Positions 8,354-16,000 of a stretch of DNA of 57,642 nt are shown here, piece after piece (positions within the stretch are counted from its first letter, which is position 1; each line of letters opens with the position of its first letter). Where the stretch lies: positions 189,432 to 247,073 of the forward strand of contig JAGORL010000001.1 in the NCBI GenBank assembly GCA_018062825.1, read 5' to 3'. Origin of the DNA: Patescibacteria group bacterium. GTDB taxonomy: Bacteria; Patescibacteriota; Patescibacteriia; UBA9934. The notes below the pieces were generated by a model. That model saw nothing but the letters and a program-made list of their open reading frames with translations, was not told where the DNA came from and did no database searches. A program made the position numbers and the translations under genes.

Positions 8354-9179
8354 AGTGCGTGAGGTGAGAAAGCCATGGTTACTCATCGGTACGGCTGTTT
8401 GTGGCGTTATTTTTTTTATTGCTCTTCAAATTCTTTTTCCACTGCTGCATTTGGGTTTTGGACCAGAAAAAGTGCTGTTACCGATCATTATTTCTCCGGC
8501 TGCAAAAGTTGAAGAAACCAATATTTCGTATCGCCGGGTGATCAGTTTAGCGCGTGACATGCAGCTTTTAAATACCGAGATGACAAAAGATGCTGCACTA
8601 ACAGAGGCGCTAACGCTCGCTATTCAGCAGCGTCGCATCGAGCTTCTTGCTCAGGAGCTAGATGTGGATGATGCTGAAGCGCTTTCAGAAAGTGATCCTG
8701 CATTGCAGCCGTATGTAGATGCCGGTTGGAGTGATGCTTCAATTATGCGCTTTGTACGTAAGCCTCAGGGGCTACTCCTTGCGGTGAGCGCGGCGGTTTT
8801 CACCTCACCTCAATTACAAGAGTCCGGGATGGTGGCGCGTGATTCATTGATGCAAAAATTAACGGACGGCATGCCATTTTCGGATGTCGCCACTCGCTTC
8901 TCGGATGATCCCTCTGCAACCGTGCAGGGAGATTTGGATTATTTAAACGAACAAGAAGCTCCAGAGTGGATGCGCCCCGCTTTTTCAACGGAGCCATACG
9001 AACCACTCTTTGCCGAGTCTGAAGCGGCTTTTTGGATCTTGCAGCGTGAAGGTGAGGTTGTGGGTACTGATGGCGTACTCTATGTGCGTATTCGTGGCAT
9101 TGCGGTATTAAAGCGCACATTAAGCGACGTTCTTGCCGAGCGCGCCTCGGAACATCCCGCTGAAATATACGTTTGGTAA
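8340..9179 (+). CDS. Membrane-anchored parvulin-like (PpiC/SurA-type) foldase, degenerate
   Basis: A 279-residue protein with a membrane anchor at about residues 13-36. The outside part is helical near its middle (TLAIQQRRIELLAQELDVDD), like SurA/PrsA chaperone domains. A parvulin-like stretch follows: LMQKLTDGMPFSDVATRFSD, then DPSATVQGDLDYLNEQEAPEWM, the counterpart of the family GGDLGW segment, but several usual active-site residues are not obvious. It is probably an extracytoplasmic chaperone rather than a strong isomerase. An in-frame ATG six bases upstream is possible; the chosen one is preceded by GAGGA at a better distance. It overlaps the FtsB-like gene, indicating translational coupling. 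Confidence 0.6.
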   Translation: MKQTEVREVRKPWLLIGTAVCGVIFFIALQILFPLLHLGFGPEKVLLPIIISPAAKVEETNISYRRVISLARDMQLLNTEMTKDAALTEALTLAIQQRRIELLAQELDVDDAEALSESDPALQPYVDAGWSDASIMRFVRKPQGLLLAVSAAVFTSPQLQESGMVARDSLMQKLTDGMPFSDVATRFSDDPSATVQGDLDYLNEQEAPEWMRPAFSTEPYEPLFAESEAAFWILQREGEVVGTDGVLYVRIRGIAVLKRTLSDVLAERASEHPAEIYVW

Positions 9180-9180
9180 A

Positions 9181-9220
9181 AGAAGAGCCTCGATCACTTC
9201 TTGCGAAGCGTCGAGGCGAG
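9181..9220 (-). terminator. Terminator of the reverse-strand gene at 9247-9756
   Basis: On the reverse strand GCCTCGACGC and GATCGAGGC form a stem around a short loop and are followed by TCTTCTTTT. There is no T run in the forward direction, so it serves the reverse gene. Confidence 0.65.
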
Positions 9221-9246
9221 GGGGGTGGGCGAACAATGAGCCGGAG

Positions 9247-9756
9247 CTAATCGAGCGTCGAGATGAAGGCTGCCGTCCCGAGGAACAGGTTCATGTTGAG
9301 CGTGTTCCCGGCCGCGGGGGCGAAGAACCTGTCACCGACGCGGATGAGGCGGTAGCGTTCATGGCACGCCACCTCCAGGACCGCCGACGTCTGATCATGC
9401 GTGCGCACGATCACGCTCGCCGTGAAGCTGCGTACGCGCGTCTTTACCGTTCCGCAGATGCCGCGCGCCTGCAGGACCTTGGCGGCGATGTACGCGACCG
9501 CGAGGGCGACGAGCTGCGCGACGGCCCCCTCGTTGATGTCCGGAGCGATGTGCTCGTAGACCACGTCGTACCGGTTGCTGGGGAGACGTCGCTTGATCAT
9601 CATCTGCAGGCCATCGGGCGACGGCACGAGCAGGATCGACCACGGGCCATTCGGCGCGATCATCACGTGACCGGAGTCACGTAGGCAGACGAGAGGCGGC
9701 TGCGTGGTGGTGGGCGGGGAGCCCAATTCGGGGAACAGGGGGGAAGGGGCGGACAT
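9247..9756 (-). CDS. GC-rich orphan gene, unknown function
   Basis: A 169-residue protein I do not recognise. It starts with a Pro/Ser-rich segment (MSAPSPLFPELGSPPTTTQ), continues with a beta-rich region, and has one hydrophobic helix, GAVAQLVALAVAYIAAKVL, near residues 80-98. The start is chosen because GGAGGA lies 6 bases upstream; a longer reading frame extends 30 residues further but lacks such a site. It has its own promoter and terminator and lies between forward-strand units. The codons are markedly richer in G and C than those of the neighbouring wall genes. It is one of seven similar single-gene cassettes in the window. Confidence 0.65.
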   Translation of the reverse strand: MSAPSPLFPELGSPPTTTQPPLVCLRDSGHVMIAPNGPWSILLVPSPDGLQMMIKRRLPSNRYDVVYEHIAPDINEGAVAQLVALAVAYIAAKVLQARGICGTVKTRVRSFTASVIVRTHDQTSAVLEVACHERYRLIRVGDRFFAPAAGNTLNMNLFLGTAAFISTLD

Positions 9757-9813
9757 GAAGATCCTCCAAACGGATGAGCTTGACGAGGCTGAGTTGCCAA
9801 GTGAAGCAGGTAA

Positions 9814-9842
9814 AGAATAGCTGAAGTAAGCCAATTTGTCCA
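9814..9842 (-). promoter_or_regulatory. Promoter of the reverse gene at 9247-9756
   Basis: On the reverse strand TGGACA (9842-9837), 17-base spacer, TATTCT (9819-9814). The predicted leader is about 50 bases and carries the GGAGGA ribosome site. Confidence 0.55.
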
Positions 9843-9856
9843 CCACAGGCCCATTC

Positions 9857-9886
9857 TTGAAGATTTTTGAAAGATCATGCTACACT
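9857..9886 (+). promoter_or_regulatory. Promoter of tRNA-Gly
   Basis: TTGAAG (9857-9862), 18-base spacer, TACACT (9881-9886); transcription would begin about 16 bases before the mature tRNA end. Confidence 0.55.
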
Positions 9887-9908
9887 CCTTGCGGTTTTGT
9901 TCATTCAC

Positions 9909-9983
9909 GCAGGAGTAGTTCAGTGGTAGAACATTTGCTTCCCAAGCAAAGGGTCGCGGGTTCGAGTCCCGTCTCCTGCTCCA
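9909..9983 (+). tRNA. tRNA-Gly (anticodon CCC)
   Basis: Acceptor GCAGGAG pairs with CTCCTGC; D arm GTTC-AGTGGTA-GAAC; anticodon stem TTTGC/GCAAA with loop TTCCCAA (anticodon CCC); T arm GCGGG-TTCGAGT-CCCGT; discriminator T and encoded CCA. It is followed directly by palindromic element B. Confidence 0.95.
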
Positions 9984-10106
9984 GAAAATATCCTTAAATT
10001 TCCCCTGGCTGTGTCGTCGTCCTGCGGGCGTCGTCAACGTACTTGATTAAGTACGTCTCCTCCGTCCTCGGCCGTCTCCTTGCCAGAGAAAATTTGAGAA
10101 TATTTT
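9984..10106. repeat. Long palindromic element, copy B (divergent), directly after tRNA-Gly
   Basis: The outer arms, GAAAATATCCTTAAATTT at 9984-10001 and AAATTTGAGAATATTTTC near 10089-10106, are inverted. The apex is CGTACTTGATTAAGTACG, matching the apex of copies A and C. The part GGCCGTCTCCTTG is shared with copy A. Arms differ from A and C, so it is a divergent member of the same family or a product of convergent structure. Confidence 0.7.
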
Positions 10107-10137
10107 CCAGCAAATCACTGTGCGTGCGATTTGCTGG
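10107..10137. repeat. Perfect 10-bp stem hairpin between elements B and C
   Basis: CCAGCAAATC (10107-10116) and GATTTGCTGG (10128-10137) are perfect inverted repeats around an 11-base loop. There is no T run, so it is not a standard terminator. It might be an RNA-processing signal or protein-binding site between the two tRNA genes; function unknown. Confidence 0.7.
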
Positions 10138-10153
10138 CGTTGTATATACGATT

Positions 10154-10276
10154 GGAGCTGCTAAGTTTGTTCAGATTCAAGGAGACGACGAGCACGGCCG
10201 AAGCGTACTGGCAAGTACGGTGAGGCCGAGCGCAAGTCGGCGACGAAGAAGATGGACAAACTTGGGCAACTCCAAC
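10154..10276. repeat. Long palindromic element, copy C, abutting tRNA-Thr
   Basis: Nearly the same sequence as the reverse complement of copy A, from TTGGAGCTGCTAAGTTTGTT to GGACAAACTTGGGCAACTCC. It ends with CCAAC, then GC, then the first base of tRNA-Thr: the same two-base distance as copy A to tRNA-Lys, and in the same orientation relative to the tRNA. Confidence 0.85.
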
Positions 10277-10278
10277 GC

Positions 10279-10354
10279 GCCGCTTTAGCTCAGTTGGTAG
10301 AGCAATACTTTCGTAAAGTAGAGGTCCCGGGTTCAAATCCCGGAAGCGGCTCCA
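10279..10354 (+). tRNA. tRNA-Thr (anticodon CGU)
   Basis: Acceptor GCCGCTT pairs with AAGCGGC; D arm GCTC-AGTTGGTA-GAGC; anticodon loop TTCGTAA (anticodon CGT); T arm CCGGG-TTCAAAT-CCCGG; discriminator T and encoded CCA. The following 50 bases contain AAACGATCTCA...TGAGGTCGTTTTTC, a hairpin with T run that could terminate the tRNA transcript. Confidence 0.95.
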
Positions 10355-10357
10355 GAG

Positions 10358-10388
10358 AAACGATCTCAGATGAGGTCGTTTTTCTTTT
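10358..10388 (+). terminator. Terminator after tRNA-Thr
   Basis: AAACGATCTCA and TGAGGTCGTTT pair with one mismatch and are followed by TTCTTTTTG. It separates the tRNA from ftsE. Confidence 0.65.
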
Positions 10389-10393
10389 TGCGG

Positions 10394-10399
10394 TATAAT
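10394..10399 (+). promoter_or_regulatory. -10 box of ftsEX
   Basis: Consensus TATAAT, 8 bases upstream of the ftsE ATG at 10408. No clear -35 box. This predicts a leaderless ftsE mRNA and argues against the in-frame TTG start at 10399, which lies inside the -10 box. Confidence 0.6.
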
Positions 10400-10407
10400 T
10401 GTTCTGC

Positions 10408-11091
10408 ATGATCACGTTTGAAAATATCACCAAGGTTTATAAGCCTGATATTCGCGCTGTAGACGGCGTGAGTCTTCATATTCACCCAGGTGAATTTGTA
10501 AGCATTGTTGGCGCTAGTGGTAGCGGAAAGTCAACACTCGCCAAGCTGCTCTTTGCCGAAGAGCGGCCAAGTTCGGGTGTTGTTAAGGTTGGTGATTGGG
10601 ATATTTCCCGCATTGCCCAATCAGAAATTCCGGCACTTCGGCGTCAGATTGGTATGGTTTTTCAAGATTACCGATTGCTGCCAAAGAAAACTGCCTATGA
10701 AAATGTCGCTTTTGCGTTAGAGGTGGCAGGTGCTCCTGGCTATAAAATTCATGAAATCGTTCCTCAGGTGCTCAAGATCGTAGGTTTATCAGATAAGATG
10801 CATCGCTATCCAAAGCAAATGTCGGGTGGTGAGCAGCAGCGTGTTTCTATTGCCCGCGCTCTTGTGCACAGGCCAAAGATTATCTTAGCGGATGAAGCAA
10901 CGGGTAATCTTGATGCCATCAATGCTCAGGAAATCGTGGAGCTGTTGAAGCGTATTAATGACGTAGGCACAACGGTTGTTATGGTCACGCATGATCGAGA
11001 TATTGTGAATTCGTTAAAACGTCGTGTGATCACTATGCAAAATGGCCGCATTGCAGGTGACTCAAAGCACGGTAAATACCATCTTGGGTAA
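10408..11091 (+). CDS. ftsE: FtsE: cell-division ABC transporter ATPase
   Basis: A 227-residue ABC ATPase that works with FtsX to activate peptidoglycan hydrolases at the septum. Walker A is [16 protein letters not shown] near residue 36; the Q loop follows in [17 protein letters not shown], whose RLLP form is typical of FtsE; the ABC signature is [15 protein letters not shown]; Walker B is [12 protein letters not shown]; the H loop lies in [10 protein letters not shown]. It is followed by ftsX after five bases, the standard pair. The start ATG is fixed by the -10 box eight bases upstream. Confidence 0.95.
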   Translation: MITFENITKVYKPDIRAVDGVSLHIHPGEFVSIVGASGSGKSTLAKLLFAEERPSSGVVKVGDWDISRIAQSEIPALRRQIGMVFQDYRLLPKKTAYENVAFALEVAGAPGYKIHEIVPQVLKIVGLSDKMHRYPKQMSGGEQQRVSIARALVHRPKIILADEATGNLDAINAQEIVELLKRINDVGTTVVMVTHDRDIVNSLKRRVITMQNGRIAGDSKHGKYHLG

Positions 11092-11096
11092 ACGCT

Positions 11097-12008
11097 ATGC
11101 GCTCTTTTTTCCGCATGATTAAGTTCGCTGCCCAAAGTATTCTTCGCAATTTTTGGTTATCGGTCGCTACAACTACAGTATTCCTTCTTACGCTCATTAC
11201 GATTAATGCTGTTCTTATCCTGAACGTCATGGCTGACGCCGCTATTGAATCGATTGAAGATCGCATTCAGGTTGAAATTTACTTCAACCCAGGAACAAGT
11301 GCTGAGGTGCAGGCCTCTATGCGTGGCTACTTGGTAGCATTGCCAGAGGTGCGTGATATTAAGGTTATTCCAGCGGAAGATGCGTTAGAGAGCTTTAAGG
11401 AGCGTCACGCGAATGACCCAGAGATTCTGGCTGCACTAGAAGAGGTAGGTGGTAATCCGCTTGGTGATGCGCTGCGAGTTTTCCCAAGATCACCAGAAGA
11501 TTTTGATGTTCTTTTGCAGGCGGTTGATAGCCCAGAGTTTGCGCCTTATATTCGTGAGAAAGATTACGATGACTACATCGGCACCATGGCCCTTTTGTCA
11601 GAGTTTACTGCCCGTATTCGTATAGGTGGCTTAATCCTCGCTGGTTTTTTTGCTGCCATTTCAGCGCTCATTGTTTTCAACTCGATGCGTGTTGCAATTT
11701 ACGTGCACCGTGATGAGATTGCGGTCATGAAACTTGTGGGCGCTAAGGATTGGTTTGTACGCGGTCCATTCTTCATGGAGGCGATCTTTTATAGCGCAGC
11801 GGCCACCGGGCTCATGGCGCTCGTACTATTCGGACTATTGCAGTCACTGGAACCAACGATTCAAGCCTTTTTTGCCGGAGTTCCAGTTGAGCTCTCCGCT
11901 TTTTATCTGCAAAACGCTATTGTTATTTTTGGTGGTCAGTTTATAGCACTTGTGATTTTGGGTGTTGGAACCACTATCTTGGCCATGCGCCGCTACCTGC
12001 GCGTTTAA
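11097..12008 (+). CDS. ftsX: FtsX: cell-division ABC transporter permease
   Basis: A 303-residue membrane protein with the FtsX layout: a helix at about residues 20-45, a large extracytoplasmic loop (about 50-170) that contains EIYFNPGTSAEVQ and the family segment ALRVFPRSPEDFD, then three C-terminal helices. The stretch FNSMRVAIYVHRDEIAVMKL followed by VGAKDWFVRGPF is the conserved FtsX cytoplasmic signature. Together with FtsE it transmits ATP hydrolysis to cell-wall hydrolases outside. The next gene starts two bases after its stop. Confidence 0.93.
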   Translation: MRSFFRMIKFAAQSILRNFWLSVATTTVFLLTLITINAVLILNVMADAAIESIEDRIQVEIYFNPGTSAEVQASMRGYLVALPEVRDIKVIPAEDALESFKERHANDPEILAALEEVGGNPLGDALRVFPRSPEDFDVLLQAVDSPEFAPYIREKDYDDYIGTMALLSEFTARIRIGGLILAGFFAAISALIVFNSMRVAIYVHRDEIAVMKLVGAKDWFVRGPFFMEAIFYSAAATGLMALVLFGLLQSLEPTIQAFFAGVPVELSAFYLQNAIVIFGGQFIALVILGVGTTILAMRRYLRV

Positions 12009-12009
12009 T

Positions 12010-12882
12010 ATGAACGAATCTCACTCCGTTGCTAATCAGCTCGAGCGGGCCATTGCCCGTGAAGAACTCTCGCGTTATCTCGTGCACGCGCATGAGCCAT
12101 CTTTTGCTGACTATCTCGCTAAACAACAAGGAGATATCGATCCTGTCATTCTCGCCGATCTTGCTACATCAGCCGAGCGATATACATCGGAACTTTCAAG
12201 TGCTAAGAGCGCTGCACAATCTGAATTATGCGCAAATGGCGCGTGTCGATCACCACTTGGGTGTGATCACGTTGGTTTTTATGAGCACGATAAGCGTGAT
12301 CGCCACGCGGAACAGGTGTTTGATCGAGAGAATCCAATGGTACTCATGTCATTAACTGGTGACGACGCCTCTCTTATTGATGGTGGAAGATTTGTAGCTG
12401 GTACGCAGATGAACGCCGCCGGAAACGCCGTAGAGCGCGTGCATCATTTGCCAGGATTTTTAGCTCAAGCTTCGGTACATGATCCGGTATCACTTATTGC
12501 GGTTGAGAAGCATCAAACAATGCATCACCTCGTGCGCAAGATATTTAAGTCAGATAGCCGTTTGCCTCAAGAGGAAGAGGTGTTACGTGAAGAGTTATTG
12601 GCCTTTATCGCAGATGGCAGTTCGCCGCTTGCTATCGCTCAAGCGCTATTAGCGCACGCTGCATCGTTTTTCAGTAGCCTGGCGGATGAAGAGCGTGCGC
12701 CCCGTGTGGACGCCGTAGAAGAGGCTATGATGGCGCTTATTGAGTATGATGCAACAATTGGCGCTCGTAGCCCGCTCGCTTTTTACCTTTTGGATATGCC
12801 GCTCGCCGGCTTTGCAGAAGGGATTAGGGCGGTTATGCATCACGCAGCTCAAGAGGCCTTATTACCAGTGCAGGTTGCCTAG
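12010..12882 (+). CDS. Unknown protein cotranscribed with ftsEX
   Basis: A 290-residue soluble-looking protein I do not recognise. No signal peptide or membrane helix is evident. The N-terminal third is helical and charged. A Cys-rich turn, LCANGACRSPLGCDH, near residue 80, with nearby His (HVGFYEHD), could bind metal. The remainder is mainly helical with Ala-rich segments. It starts two bases after the ftsX stop, so it is very probably made with FtsEX, and may be linked to division or wall remodelling; that is only context. The upstream in-frame extension into ftsX is not credible. Confidence 0.7.
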   Translation: MNESHSVANQLERAIAREELSRYLVHAHEPSFADYLAKQQGDIDPVILADLATSAERYTSELSSAKSAAQSELCANGACRSPLGCDHVGFYEHDKRDRHAEQVFDRENPMVLMSLTGDDASLIDGGRFVAGTQMNAAGNAVERVHHLPGFLAQASVHDPVSLIAVEKHQTMHHLVRKIFKSDSRLPQEEEVLREELLAFIADGSSPLAIAQALLAHAASFFSSLADEERAPRVDAVEEAMMALIEYDATIGARSPLAFYLLDMPLAGFAEGIRAVMHHAAQEALLPVQVA

Positions 12883-12908
12883 ATCTTCCCAAGGAGTCAT
12901 TTTTCGAC

Positions 12909-12914
12909 TACACT
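12909..12914 (+). promoter_or_regulatory. -10 box of tRNA-Gln
   Basis: TACACT, same box as for tRNA-Gly, 14 bases before the mature tRNA. The -35 region is poor (TTCCCA). Confidence 0.45.
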
Positions 12915-12928
12915 ACGGCCGCCTGTAA

Positions 12929-13002
12929 TCCGAGATCGTCTAATGGCAGGACAGCGGCCTTTGAAGCCGTGAATCATGGTTCGAATCCATGTCTCGGAAC
13001 CA
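12929..13002 (+). tRNA. tRNA-Gln (anticodon UUG)
   Basis: Acceptor TCCGAGA pairs with TCTCGGA; D arm GTCT-AATGGCA-GGAC; anticodon stem GCGGC/GCCGT with loop CTTTGAA (anticodon TTG); T arm ATGG-TTCGAAT-CCAT; encoded CCA. No palindromic element flanks it. Confidence 0.94.
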
Positions 13003-13005
13003 AAA

Positions 13006-13036
13006 TAACACCACCCACATCGGGTGGTATTATTTT
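13006..13036 (+). terminator. Terminator after tRNA-Gln
   Basis: ACCACCC and GGGTGGT pair around a short loop with flanking A/T pairs, followed by ATTATTTTAAAT. Confidence 0.75.
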
Positions 13037-13081
13037 AAATAAAATCCCTGGATAACCCCAAAAAATTTCATCAAAATAACG

Positions 13082-13087
13082 TATAAT
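13082..13087 (+). promoter_or_regulatory. -10 box of the giant surface-protein gene
   Basis: Consensus TATAAT ending 9 bases before the ATG at 13097; no Shine-Dalgarno and no good -35 box. Predicts a near-leaderless mRNA. Confidence 0.55.
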
Positions 13088-13096
13088 AAAGCCAAC

Positions 13097-16000
13097 ATGC
13101 AGCTGACCAAAAAGCATCACATATCATTTATAGTTTTTGCTTTAGTATTGGCCATTTTTTCGGTCTTATTTTTGCATATTCGCAACTCGCAAGCTGTGGT
13201 GCGTACGTGGGACGGTGGGGGAGTGACAAATAACTGGAGTGAAGACGCGAACTGGAGCAGTGATACGGAGCCTGGAGCGAGTGATGTAGCAACGTTTAAC
13301 GGCACAAGCACCAAACACGTCACCATAGATACAGCTATTAACGTACAGGGCATTGATATCAATAGCGGCTACACCGGCGTGATTACACAAGGCGCGGGAA
13401 ATACGGTCACGGTCGGTACGGGTGACTTTGATATTTCCGCCGGTACGTTCGTGGGTAGTGATGCTACGATTGATGTAAATGATGCATTTTCAGTTACTGG
13501 TGGATCATTTACCTCAACAACCGGCACCTTGTCGGTATCAAATGCTTTTACGGTTTCATCAGGAACATTTGAGCCATCAACTGGTACTGTGGTTGCTGAT
13601 GGTGGTACAGCAACCTGGAACGTGGCAACATCGGAAACCTTTAATAATCTTACTTTTTCAAAAACAAGTAACGCTCCGGTGAATATTAGCAGCGGTGACA
13701 CCTTTGTAGTCACCGGAACGCTCACACTCACAGACGGTATTGTACAAACCGGTACTATCGATACCCGCGGAAACATCATAGTAAATTCTTCCTACGACGG
13801 CGGTAATGCGACTATCGATTTTGGCGACGACGGCGTAGCGCAAACCATGACGGTTAACGGTGGGTCGGTGCCTAATATACGATTCAACGATCCAGATGAC
13901 GCGAATGACGTTATTAATATCGCCGCCTCTGCTACATTTGTAACGCTAACAACAACTGCCGGATTTTCCGGTGCTATCCCGTTGAATAATCCAAGTGACT
14001 TCGTATTAACTTTCAGTGATTGGACGCAGGCGGCTGGTACGTATGATGCGAGTGCTCAATCGGCTTGGAATCTTGTTGATTTTAATAAAACAGGCGGCTC
14101 CATCACGATGCCGCAGCTCGTTACGCTGACCGGTGGAACAGTGGGTTGGGACTTTGATGTTACCCAAACATTCAATAATGTAACAATTAATAAGAATGGT
14201 GGCGCACAAACCTCATTTTCTATTAATGACAACGCTATTGTACTCGGCGATTTGACACTAAACGACGGTCAATTTGCTGGATCAAACAATACTATCGATG
14301 TTCGAGGAGACATTATTGCTAACTCCGGATTTGATGGCGGATCGATGACGTTGTTATTTGGCGATGACGCCATATCCCAGGTCTACGACATTAACGGTGG
14401 CCATGCGCTTGGTATTCGCCTAGATGACCCGGATGACGCTAATGATGATATCAATCTGAATGCCTCGGCGATCATTGCAGGAATTTCTACAACTGCTGGA
14501 TTTTCTGGCGCAATACCGTTTAATAATCCGAGCGACTTTGTGCCGGATATGCGTGATTGGACTCAGGATGCGGGTACGTATGACGCATCAGCCCAAACAG
14601 AGTGGGAGCTCCTTGATTTTAATAAATCAGGCGGAACATTCATCGCACCGCAGCTGACAACGCTTACTCTCGGTGTCGTTTCTTGGGAGATTAATGGTAC
14701 GCAGGAATTTAACGAGTTAGTTGTAAATAAGGGTTCGAGTGCATCAATTCAAATTACAGGGGCGGAGACGATTCGTGTCTTAGATAATCTAACACTGACT
14801 GATGGCGGTATTACTGGCGGAGGAGTGGTGGAGGTCATGGCGGATGTGACGCAAGCTGCAACATTTGATGGAGGTACGGCATTTATTGATTTTGCCAATA
14901 ACGCCGTCGCGCAAACCTTTACTATTAATGGCGGTTCAACGATGGGGGTACGCTTTGATGACGCAAGTGATGCTAACGACGATATAAATATAAACGGCGC
15001 AACAACCTTCAACTCTTTCAATGTAACTTCCGGATTCTCTGGCGTTATTCCATTAAATAATCCGAGTGACTTTACGCTGACAATGAGTGACTGGACGCAA
15101 GCCGCTGGTACCTATGACGCGAGCGCACAGAGTTTATGGAATCTTGTAGATTTTAACAAAACGGGCGGCTCAATCACGATGCCACAGCTCGTGACGCTTA
15201 CCGGGGGTGTTGCGAATTGGGAGTTGGACGTACCGCAAGTCTTTGAAAATCTAACATTTAATCGAGGTACTGGCGCAAGAATCAGCTTGAGTAGCGATGA
15301 TGTTTTGATTGTAATGGGGGAGACGGTGATGACTGAAGGTGGAGGAACAGATGGTACGATCCAGGCGCATGGTGACGTAACAATGGCCTCAACCTACGAT
15401 GGCGGCACGATGATTTTAGATTTAGAAAATGATGTTTTGGTACAGACGGTGACCATCAACACATCATTGCCGCATAGTATGCGCTTTAATGATCCTGCTG
15501 ACGCAAATGATGAAATTGACATTAATATCGCACCCACATTTTCTCAATTAATCACAACTGCTGATTTTTCTGGAACGATGGTCTTAAATAATCCTAGTGA
15601 CTTTGTAGTAACAACGTCCGCGCTTACGCTTGCCGGCGGAACACTTGACGCCTCTGCTGATGCGAATTGGTTTTTGCAAAGTGTAACAATTTCAACCGGG
15701 GCATTTCTTGCGCCGGAAGTCATCACCGTTTATTCGTCGCTTGGCATATGGGACGTCAATGGTTCGTTAACCGTGAACGACTTAACTGTTAATAAGGTTG
15801 GTGATTCAGCTGAGTTTAATATTGCCACGGGCGACGTTATCGTCGTTGACGGCTTGTTGACCCTCACAAATGGACAGAATGCCGGAAACGGTTCAATTTC
15901 AGCCCTTGGAGACATCAACCAGGCTGCCACGTACGATGGAGGTACTGGAGGTACGATCGATTTTGGTAATGACGCGTTAGTACAAACGTACACCGTAAGT

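Noticed and set aside
9133-9684. Forward 183-codon reading frame opposite the gene at 9247
   Set aside because: Very Arg/Asp-rich translation and no ribosome site; the reverse gene has promoter, GGAGGA and terminator.
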